Below are positions 21,561-33,842 of a stretch of 64,000 nucleotides of DNA, piece after piece. The stretch comes from Psoroptes ovis (taxonomy: Eukaryota; Arthropoda; Arachnida; Sarcoptiformes; Psoroptidae), in the NCBI GenBank assembly GCA_002943765.1, contig PQWQ01000008.1, forward strand, positions 1,736,001 to 1,800,000, read 5' to 3'. Position numbers and translations under genes: made by a program. Each line of letters begins with the position of its first letter. Within the stretch, counting starts at the first letter, position 1. The notes under the pieces are model-generated. The model ran no database searches. It had not been told where the DNA came from and saw only the letters and a program-made list of their open reading frames with translations.

Positions 21561-24500
21561 AAATCATTTATTAATGAACGCGCGCATACAGGCGCAACAA
21601 GTATATCATCATCAAAAATTGTTACATATTTTGCGTTCGAATCATATGATGACGTTGATTCCAATGATTGATTGAATTGAATTGAATTCAAAAATGTGTA
21701 ATTACCACCATTCAACCATTGATTCAGCAGCAATGATCAGTTATCATAATCGATTATCATGATCGATCGATCTTCACTTTGCCTGTAGCATCAGCCGTAA
21801 TTTTTGAATTAAATGATGAGGTGTGCACCTCTTCAGAGGTGCGTATTTTCAGTCATAACAGTGACGATATCTGTGTCGAGATTATCTACGCGATTAGCTG
21901 AATAAACTTCGGCTGTGGAGGTAATTTAATGAATTTTAAAAAACTGGATTAAATTTAATTTAATTAAATTGGATTAAAATTCGAATATTTGAATGTCATT
22001 CAAATTCGAATTCGAATGACATTCACATTATCATTGATTATCATTGAATGGTAACATGAAGTACCATTCAATGAATGGTACTCTCATTGAATGACCATCA
22101 GCCATTCATTCTGAAGATCACGTAATTATCATTAATTATGATCATCATCATAATTAACATTTGAAGATATCAAATCGATTCGAATCGATTTGATTCAATT
22201 CAATTCAATTCAAATATAAATATCGATCTAAATATAGATCGATCGGGGATTTTTGTTTTGATTTTTTTTTAAATTTTACTAGATCTTAAGAGCCATACAG
22301 CAACATTGTTATGATTGGAATTTTTGACTAAAAGAGATATCTTAAGATATCTGAAGATATTCAAAGATGTTTGCACGTGCTCCAAGATATTTGTACGTGT
22401 TTTATTGTAGAAATATCTGTGGATCCAAAGAAATAAATCATAAATTGTGCAAAAAACAAAATATTCGCGGGAAAAATTTATCTAAGATTTCGATCTTAGA
22501 TCCATGAAACTGAAATGCATGAGCAACAGGTGAGATTTTATGATTAATGAGCAAAATTAATTAAGGAAAATTTTCCTTTTTTAAAATATTGTAAACAACA
22601 CGTGTTATGAATATATTTTGTTCGATTTTTTTTCTTTTCTGAAAGCCAACACGTGTTTTGATTAATTGATTTTATAATTTTTCCGTGACATATTTGCTGA
22701 AATTTGCTGAATTACTCATTTGGATGCTCATTGATTAGCCTTAATTACTTGATTTTTGTTTATTTTTAGCGTTGTTTTCTCTCTTTAAAAATTTGAATAT
22801 TTATTGGTTGATTTGTTTATTTGTTTGTTTGTTCGTATTTAAATATTCGCATTGAATTTGAATGTTGATTGATTTGTTTATTCATTTTGAAAATTCATTT
22901 AATATTCAGTGAAATATTGTTTGTTTTTTGTTTTTTTCACGGTGTTTCTCTGTGCAAACACCTTTCGAGTTGATTGATTGATTTTGGGATTCAAAATTTT
23001 GTTGTTTTTATGAGGTTTTGCCAAGAGGTATTGATGGTGAGGTTCTGCGAAAGGTATTGGTTTGTAATTTGAAAATTTCGGTGTTTCATTTCGAAGAAAG
23101 AAACTGGCGGGAAATTTTTGAATTTTTTTTCGAAATTTTTTTCTGGGAATTTTTTTTCGTTTTGAAAAAAAAATTTTCGAAAAAATTTCTTTCGAAAATG
23201 TTCGATTTTCGAATTTTTTTTTGAAAATTTCCGGAAATTTTTTTTTTTTTCGAAAAACGTTCGAATTTTGAAAATTTTTGGGAAATTTTTCATTTTTTAA
23301 AAATTAAAAATTTTCCCGCGCGTGTAAATTTGTAATTTCATTCAAATATTGCTTGTTTGTTTATGGCTTTTGTTTTGTTTTTCATTAATCAATGCACACA
23401 ATGCATGCCAGTAAGTGTGATATTTGAATTGCAAATGTTTGAAAAATTCAAAAATTTTCAAACATTTTTCATCAATAAAAAACATGTTTATTCATTTATT
23501 TATTTATTTATTTATTTTCCAGTATTTGTGTAATACAATCACATTTGTATTTCCAGTGCGAGAATAAATGATGGAAAAATTTTCACTAAATTTCCCAACC
23601 ACCAAAACAACGATCAACAGAAGCTAAGAAGCTTAGAAGTTTCAAGCTTGAATCTTCAAGCGATGATCAACACAAGAAGCCGAAGAAGATACAAGTTTCG
23701 TGCCACGTTCTGCCAGTGCATTTTCGAAAATTGAAATAAAGGTGAGTATAAATGAATATGCAAATTATGCAAATTTGTTTTTTTGAAAAAATTTCAAAAT
23801 TTGCGTGTTTTTCTATTTATTTCGTGCAGGAAGAAATAAATTCATTTATTGAATTGTTTTGAATAAAGGAATGAATGAATGAATGTGTTTGTAAACATGT
23901 TCAATATTGTTGAATGGAAAAAACCCAAATTCAGTGATTGGAAAAATGATTTCATTTTTCAAAATTCTTGGTGAAATTCTTCAAGATTTGTTTATGCATC
24001 TTCATACCATCAAAAGCAGCAGAGAAGAATTTCGGCGTTGGTGGAAGCCACTTAAGCACCTCTCAAATATCTTCTCATATCATTTCGACACTGTTTCTGA
24101 CCATTGAATCATCTTAGAAAACGAATTGTTTTTTGGGTAAAAACCAGAAAACCAGAAATATTAAGCGAATTATGAAATATCGAGTTTTTTCATGCCAAAA
24201 ATGGTCAAAGAAAATAATGAAATTTCACCTAAATCTGAATGAATGGCTGGAATCACCGGAATGGTGAATCATCACCATCACCATTATTATCATATCAACG
24301 ATTGGTTAATGGGATTTATCCATTGAATCAACAGGATGATAATAAATGTACTTAACCAGCGTGCTTATTTGGTAATTTTGTTTAGAATTTGTTTTTTTTC
24401 AAAAATCATTCGATTAATTCATCGTTTATCCTCCAATAGGTTTTAATTATCCTCATTAAGCTAGAAACAATAAGCCTTAAAGCATCCGTCGTGATTGGCG

Positions 24501-25132
24501 CGAAAATACATGTTTATTATTCAATAGATTTTCATGTGAAGATTTAAGGTTTCCCACCGATTTCGCCTACGAATCATGTCAATCACACTCACACACTCGA
24601 TAATCATCCTCATTGATCATTGATTAATCAATTTTTCAAAATTGAAAATTATTCAATGTTTCACCATGTATAATAATGATAATGCTGGAAGATACTTTTC
24701 AAGAAATACTTTGTGTAAACACTTTGTTTACTCATTCAAAACTCTTAAAAAATGAATCAATCATAATGAATTAATCATAATCACCCTTTTTGGGATAAAA
24801 ATAACAATATTTTAATGAGGATTATCATCATTATTTAAGTGTTTTGAAATGATGATAATCCATCATCATTGATGATCGTCATAATGAATTGCCATATTTG
24901 TATGTAACCGCTATTTTAAGTATTTTTAAAAATTCTCATATTTTTTAATTAATACGATGAAATTATTGATATTAATGAAAAACAACCAAGTCAAATACAA
25001 GACAAGACAAGTGGTGAGACAAATGAAGGGTATGGATTGTTTGTATTAAATATTTCTTGGAATTTTGAATATTTTTTAATGGAAAATTTTCTTGTTTATT
25101 TATTCAATTATACAGGTGTAGCGGCTTAATTA

Positions 25133-25214
25133 TAAGGTTGTCCGTAAAGTTCTAGCAGATTTTTATGAGCAACTCTGCATTGATTAAGCGGAATGAACTT
25201 TTGGGACAGCCTAA
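25133..25214. mobile_element. Mariner-type MITE 1
   Basis: Terminal inverted repeats AAGGTTGTCCGTAAAGTTC... and ...GAACTTTTGGGACAGCCT with a GAGCAACTCT...GATTAAGCGGAAT interior (subfamily A), about 82 bp, in TA-rich flanks. No transposase. Confidence 0.75.
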
Positions 25215-25971
25215 TATATTCGATATGAAAATGAATCAATTTATAATCGAATCAATCAATAATTCATAATTAATTTACGATCCAAATAGAAGAGAGAAAT
25301 CGACCTTAACATTGAAATATCAATGTTACAAATATTCTAAATTTAAAAATTCTGTAATATATCGATCATTGCCGTTTTGAATACATGTTCACAATTGCGA
25401 TTGCAATTGCATCAAAATTGCAATTATATCAAAGACATTTGAAAGGTATTGAAAGGTATTTCAGCATTCAACACGAATCATATAACACAAACAAACAAAT
25501 GAGAATGAATGTGACAATGATTAAATGTATTGAAACATATTGAACGTCATTAATAAATCGAAAATTTATTAACGTATTTACTTAAGTATTAAGAAATCAA
25601 GAAATTCAATTTTTATTGTTGAGAAATGGAATGTCACGTATGGTATATGTGTGTGAAATATCATTGATCGACATTTATATCATCATCGTTGTACAATGAT
25701 AATGAAATAATTTTTCGAAGAAAATATATTTGTTTACTTATTTGTTTTATTGTACCATTTTCAAGCATTCATCTTACGGCAATGTGAGATATTGATTTTC
25801 TCTATTCAAAGCTCTATTGAAAGCCATGAAAAATTGATATTTGAGATTTATAAGACATATCTTTCACACATTTGTATATGAAGATATATTTTTAGCATAT
25901 TGAGCTAATGGAAAATTGAAAATATTGAAAATAACAAGCAAATAAGCGAATTAATCAAGTAAACAAATATA

Positions 25972-26052
25972 TTAGGCTGTCCGAAAAGTTTTGGCCGATT
26001 TTCATGAGCAACTCTATCCGATTAAGCGTAATGAACTATTCGGACAATCTAA
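25972..26052. mobile_element. Mariner-type MITE 2
   Basis: TTAGGCTGTCCGAAAAGTT start and GGACAATCTAA end; subfamily A interior; flanked by TA. Confidence 0.8.
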
Positions 26053-26744
26053 TAAATATAAACAAGATTTCAAGATCAAGAATCAAGATTTTGTTTATTT
26101 ACTTTGTTTTGCTTGTTATGTAATAATGATGATTTCATTCGATGATAATAATTCGAAGAGAGTAAACATGTTCAAAGTTCAATAAAACGTGTGGCCATTT
26201 ATCAACTACAGATCAGCAAACAAACAAAGATAGATGATCAATGAGCTCAATAACAAGACATGATGAACACCTGATGATGACGATAAGGATGAATGGACAA
26301 ATGAACCTATCGATGATGAACCCTTCGAATTCTATGAATGTTTTTGTTTCTAATGGAAAAACCACCATTCAAATGTTTGTTTGTTTCAGCAGCCAAAAGT
26401 ATGTTTATCGACCTTTGAAAAAGGAAAATTTGTTTACCAAAAATATTCATTGATAAGGTGAATATGAAAAGGTGTTGATTATTACATAATATGACATCAT
26501 CATTGGCTATGAATCACAAACAAACAAACATCTAAGTAAACAAACTAAATGAACGTAAACAACCATCACTGAAAAAAACCAACGACAATTAATCATGAAT
26601 AATGCAGAGTTTTTTCTCGCATCAGCAAATCAGCAAAAATACGCATTAGTAAGCGCAACAAGAGTGTGCTTAGAGAAGGTGAATTTTGTTTTTTCATAAA
26701 AAATTCACAAATTATCTTTGAATTCATGCCTTTCTAGCAATCTA

Positions 26745-26828
26745 TTAGGTGTTGTCCGAAAAGTTTTGGCCGTTTTTTATGACCAATTCTATTGTGATTA
26801 AGCGGAATAAACTTTTCGGACAGCCTAA
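26745..26828. mobile_element. Mariner-type MITE 3
   Basis: TTAGGTGTTGTCCGAAAAG start and TTTTCGGACAGCCTAA end; subfamily A interior; two extra bases in the left arm. Confidence 0.8.
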
Positions 26829-28111
26829 TTTAATCCTTTTCAAAAACACCGCGCACACATATTATTCAAGAGAAATTATGAATTAATTAATCAATTTTTT
26901 TTTTTTTTTTTTTTGAATTTAAAATTCAAAGATTGAAGATTTTGAAAATCTCAAGATTTGAAAAACACTTAAGCAGAAAAATACATTCAAATGTAAGCAA
27001 AATACATTCAAAAAACACATTCGAAAACATTTAAGAAAAACAAAAATAATTCCTAAGAATTCTCATAAGAAAATTCCAATCTCTTCCAATTCATTCATTC
27101 ATTCATTCATTTATTTAATATGTTTGTTTATGTGTTTGTTTACAATTTACAAATATTTTATAATATTTGATTGATTGAATGATTTAATCATTTAATCAAA
27201 GAAAGCAAAAACAAAACAAAAACAAAAATCACATAATCAAATGTGATTTTATGATTTTTATCAAATGTTATTATTCAATCAAATGTTATTCAATCTCACA
27301 TACACACACACAAACACACACACAGCTAAGCTTATTGAAAAGGTGTTTTTTTCAAAATTATTTAATGTTTTTGATAAATTTGGAATTTCCTAAGCAAAAA
27401 CAAAACAAACATATCAAACAGCAAAATCAAGAAAAACAAATCAGCAGAATCAATCGAAAATCAATGAATCAAATGATTCAATTGAATTTTTATCAAAATC
27501 AATTGAATTTCAATCAAAAATCAATGAAAAGACATCCACAAACATCCATGAATGCTTGATGATATCTTTTGATGATTTTTCTAAAAATAATCCAGATTAA
27601 TTCATTCAATTCAATTGATTGATTGAAATGAATGGAATTATTTTTGTCAAAGTTGAAATAATTCAAATTCGAATCATTTTTAAATTATTTGAAAATACAT
27701 GACTAAAAGACCATGATTATAAGAGTCGTATGATGATGATAATAATGATAATAATCGATTATGTGATTGTGATTGAATAATGATTATTATGATGTTGTTT
27801 ACAATTTGATAATGATTTGTTTTTGTTTTTTTTTTTTTTTTGAATTTTTTTGAATCATTTTCTTTCTTCCAACTTGTCTTTTCTTTCTGTTTTTTCTCTT
27901 TTATCCTCAAAGGTAAGATAGTATCCTTGAATATTTTGAATAATGTTTGTTTGTTTGTGTGTGTTTTTTGTGCGAATTTGAAAAAATTTGAAAATTTCTA
28001 AAGTTAGTTTTTTAGCTAATAGATGGCGCCACTTTTGGTTTGTTTACATTTTTTTCTGTTTTGCGTGTTTTTAAGATTTTCAGATTGAAATTAAATGATT
28101 TTAGTTGGAAA

Positions 28112-30571
28112 ATGTCATCAAGCAGCCAACCATCAGTGATTGGTACCCCATTCCCACGGCTCGAATCCAATGAATCAGTCCAACGACATCCAGATTATGA
28201 TCAAACCGTACGTGATGAACATGGACGTCGCCGTTTTCATGGTGCATTTACTGGCGGTTTTTCAGCCGGTTATTGGAACACTGTCGGCTCGGCCGAAGGT
28301 TTTACACCGAAAATATTTCGTTCATCAAGAAATGCCCGTTACAATGAATCGAGTACACTCAAATCAAAACCAGAAGACTTCATGGATGATGAAGATTTCA
28401 GCGCATTTGGGATTGCACCGAAGACGATCCATACCAAAGATGATTTCGTTGAAAATTTCAGTTTCACGGCCAAAGATTCATTTATGTCATTCGACGATGT
28501 CATACGATCGATATTCCATGCGGACAAGCAATCGATTGGTGCTCGGTTATATCGTCAAATGAAATATCGGGCGACCAAAGCGAAGCAATCTTTGATTGAT
28601 GAAGACGATAACACAGCTGATGATGATCAATCAGCTCGGCCATCAGACCCCCGGCCAGACATGTCGACGTACACCAAAAATGACCGCCATGGCTTAGGGT
28701 ACCAAGGTATGTTGGCCACCGTTGAAGATTCGAAAATGGCGGCCGCCAGTAGAAAAGATAATTCGATCATGGCCACAATGAAAGGCGGTAAACGTCTCAA
28801 TATTAAAGGTGAAGCATTCGGTTATGGTGCATTGGAAGATGGTGATGATGATATTGTTGACCTATATTCGAATTATGACATGTCAAATTATGATTTTGAA
28901 ATTGGCGCCATCGATGAGCGGCCATCATCATCTCAGCCGAAAAAGAAGAAATCAATGATGAAACTGACGAATTCGATCGAAGGTTTTCAAAGGTCATCGA
29001 AAGATTTCGGCCTGTACGACAACCTAAAGCAAAAATATCCGCTACCGAAGCTGCCCAAGGGTTGGAAGCCTAAATCTACACCCATGGAATCGACCCGTGA
29101 ACGTAAATCAAGATGGGATGATGTCGAAGCTGTTAAATCAACCGTCGCAAAGTCAGCTGATGCCAACAGATCTAAACCTTTGAATTCAAATCTACGTGCG
29201 GTGATTTTGGGTGAAAATGTTGTGCATCAAACTGGCGTAGCCAAGTCAGCTGAGCCAGCTAAGCCCAACGATGATCAGCGGCAACCACCGAAGCTCTCGG
29301 CCCCGAGCGAACCAGCAAAACCACGAATCACCCCGTTAAACGGTTTGTTGGCATCGAAATTTACTCATGGCGCTGCTGCTGCGGTGAGCAGCAGCAGCAG
29401 TACATCAGCAGCATCCGCAGTAAACATCGATGACGACGATGACCACCTTACGCCAGGACTGAATACCTTCGAAACGATCTCATCGAAATCATCTGCGGCA
29501 TCAAAACACCAAGCTGCTCGTAAAGGTTCGACCTTTGAAGACGCGAAAAACGCCAAACCGATCCGCACCACCTTCGAATGGCATCCACATAAACTACTGT
29601 GTAAAAGATTTGGCCTCAAAAATCCGTACCCTACGAATGATTTCGTTGGCATCGTCTGTATGAATCATGGCGATAAATCATTGAATATGTTGGCCAGGTT
29701 GAACAAGAATCAAAGCGCCACCTTCGGCCAATTCAAGAAAGCTGTAAATATTTTTGACCACTGCAATACAACAGCAGCTGCCGCTGCTGTTGCTTATCAG
29801 ATCGACGATCATCGATCAGCTGATCGAACAACGGCAACCGAATCACCGGCCGTAACCTTGACGAAATCATCATCGAACGAAGATGAAGATTCGAATGATA
29901 ACGGCACAACATCGCCCGAACCTATTGAACCTTCAAAACCTTCAATCGATTTGTTTAAATCGATTTTCGAATCCGATGCTGATGACGACGATGACGGTGA
30001 TGATATCAATGATAATAACGCCGCAGCTGAGGACGTCGCCGGCCAAAGTCGTAAAGATGTGACGAAGGAACAAGAAAAGTTAACCTCCAAAGTAACAGTC
30101 CAATCGTCAATTGTTAAAAATGATAAACCTTCAAGAAACCCTCAAGGCATATTTACAAATATCGATTTTGATGCTCTGAACGCCGAGTTCGATCCACGGC
30201 TGGCACAAGTAAACAGTGGTGATGAGCAGAACAAACAAGCAAAAGAAGCAGACAAAAACAGCGAAGATGATGACGAGTACTATGGCCCAGTGCTGCCACC
30301 ATCAATGTCTAAGTCAAGCGATTCGAATAATCGAATGTTATCATCAGTGAAATCGAACACCACTGATAACCATGAGCACCGACATCACCATGATGTGCCA
30401 AAGCACAAACACCGCAAACGAAGTCGTAAGAGTGATCATGAAGATCGTTATCATCACAAATCAAACAAATCATCGAACAAACACAAACGTCGCAAGATTA
30501 AACATAAAAGAAAATCATCGACATCATCGTCTTCATCATCATCAGCCAGTTCAGACAATGATCAAAACTAG
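28112..30571 (+). CDS. GPATCH1: G-patch domain-containing protein 1 (spliceosome-associated)
   Basis: Nuclear splicing factor of the GPATCH1 family, associated with the catalytic spliceosome. Single exon, 819 residues. Seen: an N-terminal DUF1604-type block with DQTVRDEHGRRRFHGAF, GGFSAGYWNTVGS, GFTPKIFRSSR, RPEDFMDDED-like SKPEDFMDDEDFSAFGI and APKTIHTKDDF; then FGYGALEDGDDDIVDLY; a central PPKLPKGWKP-like region; and HPHKLLCKRFGLKNPYP in the C-terminal half. The tail is Ser/Asp-rich and ends in a basic KHKHRKRSRK / KHKRRKIKHKRK segment likely serving nuclear import. Oddity: the G-patch glycines (WxxGxGxG) are missing where SIGARLYRQMKYR aligns. The ATG at 28112 is the first in the frame that preserves the conserved block. 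Confidence 0.9.
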   Translation: MSSSSQPSVIGTPFPRLESNESVQRHPDYDQTVRDEHGRRRFHGAFTGGFSAGYWNTVGSAEGFTPKIFRSSRNARYNESSTLKSKPEDFMDDEDFSAFGIAPKTIHTKDDFVENFSFTAKDSFMSFDDVIRSIFHADKQSIGARLYRQMKYRATKAKQSLIDEDDNTADDDQSARPSDPRPDMSTYTKNDRHGLGYQGMLATVEDSKMAAASRKDNSIMATMKGGKRLNIKGEAFGYGALEDGDDDIVDLYSNYDMSNYDFEIGAIDERPSSSQPKKKKSMMKLTNSIEGFQRSSKDFGLYDNLKQKYPLPKLPKGWKPKSTPMESTRERKSRWDDVEAVKSTVAKSADANRSKPLNSNLRAVILGENVVHQTGVAKSAEPAKPNDDQRQPPKLSAPSEPAKPRITPLNGLLASKFTHGAAAAVSSSSSTSAASAVNIDDDDDHLTPGLNTFETISSKSSAASKHQAARKGSTFEDAKNAKPIRTTFEWHPHKLLCKRFGLKNPYPTNDFVGIVCMNHGDKSLNMLARLNKNQSATFGQFKKAVNIFDHCNTTAAAAAVAYQIDDHRSADRTTATESPAVTLTKSSSNEDEDSNDNGTTSPEPIEPSKPSIDLFKSIFESDADDDDDGDDINDNNAAAEDVAGQSRKDVTKEQEKLTSKVTVQSSIVKNDKPSRNPQGIFTNIDFDALNAEFDPRLAQVNSGDEQNKQAKEADKNSEDDDEYYGPVLPPSMSKSSDSNNRMLSSVKSNTTDNHEHRHHHDVPKHKHRKRSRKSDHEDRYHHKSNKSSNKHKRRKIKHKRKSSTSSSSSSSASSDNDQN

Positions 30572-30834
30572 TTCGATTTTGTTTGATTAAATAAATGATA
30601 TATCCAAAGATATAAGATTTCAATTAAATAAATAAGATTTTTGTGAAATTTTTAATAATCTTCGAATGGTTTGTGTTGGCACAATAATCTTCGATGATTG
30701 ACATTTCGCATATATAAATTGATGGTCATATTCATTGATCGATCTTAGAGGTACAGCCATTCGAATTTTGTGTACAAAGTTGAACCAATTCATTTCTCCG
30801 AGACGTTCGTTCGTCGAATTCAAAGTCTTCCAAA

Positions 30835-32165
30835 ATGTCTGCCAGTGACAATGCTAAAAGCAATGACCAACATTCGAATGATGATACACAATTTGAAACA
30901 CGTGCAATACATGCTGGCCAAGATGCTAGGCAATGGACATGCCGGGCCGTCGTTCCACCGTTAGTATTATCGACTACATTTTTGAAAGATGCACCTGATA
31001 TTACTTCGGTACGTATTAATCCAAAGCGCTGTTGACCATATTTGATTCAATTATCATTTCAGCAATACGAATATAGCCGTAGTGATAATCCAACGCGGCG
31101 ATCACTTCAAGAATGTATAGCCTCATTGGAAATGGCTAAATATGGTAAGTGTCATTGAATTCTGAAGGTCGATTCTCTATTCAATAATTTTCAATACCAC
31201 TTATAGCCCTAACATTTGCATCGGGATTATCAACACTGACCACCATTATACATTTATTGAATGCTGGTGATCATATAGTGGCCGGTGATGAACTATACGG
31301 TGGTACTACCCGTTATTTTCGTTCTTGTGCAACGAAATTTGGCCTGGTCATTGATTATGCAAATTTTTGTGATTTGAATGATGTCAAGGCCAAGATCAAA
31401 TCGAATACGAAGATGGTATGGTTCGAGACGCCAACAAATCCTTCGTTGAAAGTTGCCGATATTAAAGCAATATGTTCGATGGTAAAGGCTAAAGATTCTG
31501 ATATAATCATCGTGGTTGATAATACATTTATGAGTCCATATTTTCAAAAACCCCTGACACTCGGTGCTGATATATCGATGAATTCAATTACTAAATATAT
31601 GAATGGACATTCTGATGTAATAATGGGTTGTTGTTCAATGAACAGCGATAAACTATATGAACAATTAAAATATTATCAAAATGCAGTCGGTGCTGTACCA
31701 TCACCATTCGATTGTTTTTTGGTTAATCGTGGCTTGAAAACGCTGGCCATTCGTATGGAAAGACATTACCAGAATGCCCTGGCCGTGGCCCGATACCTTG
31801 AAAGCCATCCAAAAGTACTACGTGTAATTTATCCAGCACTGGAATCACATCCAGATTATCAGGTGGCCAAACGGCAAAATCCAAACGGTATGACCGGTAT
31901 GATTAGTTTCGTTATACGTGGTACAGTTGAAAATGCCAAAGAATTCCTTTCATATCTGCAAGTATTTACATTGGCCGAAAGTTTAGGTGCAGTTGAAAGC
32001 CTGATAGAAATACCAAGTTTAATGACACATGCATCGGTACCGAAAGAGATACGTGAACAGCTCGGGATATATGATACATTGATACGGATATCGGTAGGCA
32101 TAGAAAGCAGCGACGATCTGATCCATGATTTAGATCAAGCATTACGTCGATGTAACATTGAATAA
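30835..32165 (+). CDS. CTH: Cystathionine gamma-lyase
   Basis: PLP enzyme of transsulfuration that converts cystathionine to cysteine, 2-oxobutyrate and ammonia, in the cytosol. Exons 30835-31008, 31063-31144 and 31207-32165 (introns 54 and 62 nt), 404 residues against 405 in human. Motifs: FETRAIHAGQD, YEYSRSDNPTR, FASGLSTLTT, YGGTTRYFR, ETPTNPSLKV, VVDNTFMSPYFQ with the PLP-ring Asp, SITKYMNGHSDV with the Schiff-base Lys, GAVPSPFDCFLVNRGLKTL, and FTLAESLGAVESL...MTHASV. The gene starts 263 bp after GPATCH1 and converges on SUDS3, 57 bp between stops. Cystathionine gamma-synthase is a homologue, but the match is closer to animal CTH. Confidence 0.94.
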
Positions 32166-32222
32166 TGTGACCATCACCAGCGCCACCACATCACAATAAC
32201 AAATGATAATAAAATTTTTGAT

Positions 32223-33491
32223 TCAATTACGTCTTTGTATCGAATATTTTCTCGAATGTAAATCATTCAACGTTATTTTGATTCGATTTTGATGATGATT
32301 ACCATTTTGGTTGTTGCTGCCATTGGCATTCGAATTCGATGATGCCGAATTATCACTAAGCTTCTTGACGATTATTTCATTGTTACCAATTTGAACAATG
32401 ATCGATGGTTGCACGTGGTGATGGTGATGATCATTCGATTCGAGCATAATATTTTGTCCACGGTGGAACCATTTTTTATCATAAAACAGTTTACCACATT
32501 CGATACGGGCATCTATGATCGATTGGGCCGCGGCCGAATGCGCTGTCGAATACGATGAAGATGGTGAGGATGTTGTTGGTGCTGCTGCTGCGGCTGCAGC
32601 AGCGCCACCATGGTCATTGCTATGGCTGTCATTGTTATGATGTGTTCGATGTTGGCTTTGATTACTGGATCGATGATTGTGGCCATGAGATTTAGTCGAC
32701 GATGTACTCGAAGATGACAGAATTTTATTAATAAATTTTAAATCTTCGTTGATTTCTGAATCATCGAGTAGATAATTGATTTGTGCCGGTGATGTACGAC
32801 GACGACGATCAGGCAATGGGGTCGGATCATTTGGCCGCCGCCGTAATTTACGTGTGGTCAATGTTTTAGGTTCACATTGATCAGCGATCAGCTCCAAATT
32901 ACTATCAGTTTCCATTATTTTCTTTTTTTCTTCCAAATCTGATATGAGACTTTCAATGAGTTCTTCCCGGCGATCATTAAATTCTTTATATGCAGCATCT
33001 TCTTCAATTTTATATTCATTTTCAATCAATTTTTGTTCTAGTTTATAATTACATTCAATAAAAAATAATCGTTCTGAATATTCATAATTTATATCATTAA
33101 TTTTCCGTAGATATTCTGGATGTTTATCATTATCCAATATCAGCAGTTGTTCTTTCAGTTGTAGCATTTTATCTTGATATATTTGTTCTTTGATTTCGTA
33201 TGTCGAATCAAATCCATCGAATTCATTGTAATAATTGTTATTTGAGTTGAAATTACCATCGTTGTTGTCATTTGGCTGATTTGGTTGTGGATGATTATTG
33301 TGTTGATTGTGATGCTGCTGTTGATTATGATGATGATGGCTATTAGGATTATATTTCATTGATTCAGTTTCGCTTGCATCTTCAGTATCTTCATCGGAAT
33401 CACCATCATCATCATCATCATTCAGGTCATTCAAATCATTATCATAATCCATATTCGTATCATTATCATTGTCATAATCGAAATCGTTCAT
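32223..33491 (-). CDS. SUDS3: SDS3/BRMS1-family Sin3-HDAC corepressor subunit
   Basis: Subunit of the Sin3-histone deacetylase complex, nuclear. Single exon, 422 residues, longer than the human protein (328) because of inserted Asn/Asp/His and Ser runs. Order: acidic DTEDASETESM; coiled-coil block with EIKEQIYQDKMLQLKEQL, EYSERLFFIE, KEFNDRREELIESLISDLEE and KKKIMET; the signature TRKLRRRPNDPTPLPDRRRR and PAQINYLLDD; then ARIECGKLFYDKKWFHRGQN and IVQIGNNEIIVKK; ending in IQRRN. The C-terminal Tudor-like part is intact. The start is the first ATG in frame; open sequence upstream has no ATG. A degenerate ACGTAGT palindrome lies 280 bp upstream. Confidence 0.92.
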   Translation of the reverse strand: MNDFDYDNDNDTNMDYDNDLNDLNDDDDDGDSDEDTEDASETESMKYNPNSHHHHNQQQHHNQHNNHPQPNQPNDNNDGNFNSNNNYYNEFDGFDSTYEIKEQIYQDKMLQLKEQLLILDNDKHPEYLRKINDINYEYSERLFFIECNYKLEQKLIENEYKIEEDAAYKEFNDRREELIESLISDLEEKKKIMETDSNLELIADQCEPKTLTTRKLRRRPNDPTPLPDRRRRTSPAQINYLLDDSEINEDLKFINKILSSSSTSSTKSHGHNHRSSNQSQHRTHHNNDSHSNDHGGAAAAAAAAPTTSSPSSSYSTAHSAAAQSIIDARIECGKLFYDKKWFHRGQNIMLESNDHHHHHVQPSIIVQIGNNEIIVKKLSDNSASSNSNANGSNNQNGNHHQNRIKITLNDLHSRKYSIQRRN

Positions 33492-33769
33492 TTTTTCTTC
33501 GGAATTGATTTGGTTGGTTGTTGTTGTTGACTTGGTTGATGGTGATTGAGTGAAAACTGAGCTAAAAATAGTTGAAATTTCAAAGCTTTTTTTCAAGTTT
33601 TCAAAAATTTAATTTTTGAAAATGAGTCAAAAACAAAAAAAACAAACAAATACATTCTAAAATGGCGCCTTTCAAATAAAAAGTGACAAAATAATTTAAT
33701 AATCTAACAACAGATGACGTTGGCATATTTTTTAAAAATTTTTTCTCACGAAAAGCCTTCGATTCATTG

Positions 33770-33842
33770 TTGACGTAGTAGTAATACGTAGTATAGCTCA
33801 GCGTTTGTCAATGAAAATGTTGAAATTGCCGGCATTATTTGA
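33770..33842. repeat. Degenerate palindrome element E6
   Basis: TGACGTAGTAGTAATACGTAG near 33771-33790 looks like a palindrome of the E1-E5 family with an insertion in its centre. A TTGCCGGCA box follows at about 33832. No second palindrome is found 45 bp away on either side. Upstream of SUDS3. Confidence 0.45.

Larger units (their letters stand above)
19725..28111. other. Large gene-poor region
   Basis: About 8.4 kb in which I can support no gene. It holds an ACCTTCAT-rich degenerate repeat (20484-20955), a GCCCG-hairpin repeat near 21395-21560, CACGTG sites at about 21.36, 22.37, 22.60 and 22.65 kb, a TTTTCGAAAA-rich stretch (23090-23300), a possible non-coding exon ending GAAATAAAG|GTGAGT near 23740, and three mariner-type MITEs (25.1, 26.0 and 26.7 kb). 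CA microsatellite near 27300-27325. The right end is the promoter side of GPATCH1. Confidence 0.6.

Noticed and set aside
22991..23293. Phe/Lys-rich open frames on both strands
   Set aside because: Pure TTTTCGAAAA low-complexity sequence.
23560..24110. Possible exon(s) near GAAATAAAG|GTGAGT and a 66-codon ORF
   Set aside because: A single good donor without coding similarity; could be an untranslated exon but unsupported.
27680..27910. Minus-strand 76-codon ORF rich in Lys/Thr/Ile
   Set aside because: Generated by a T homopolymer and AT-rich repeats upstream of GPATCH1.
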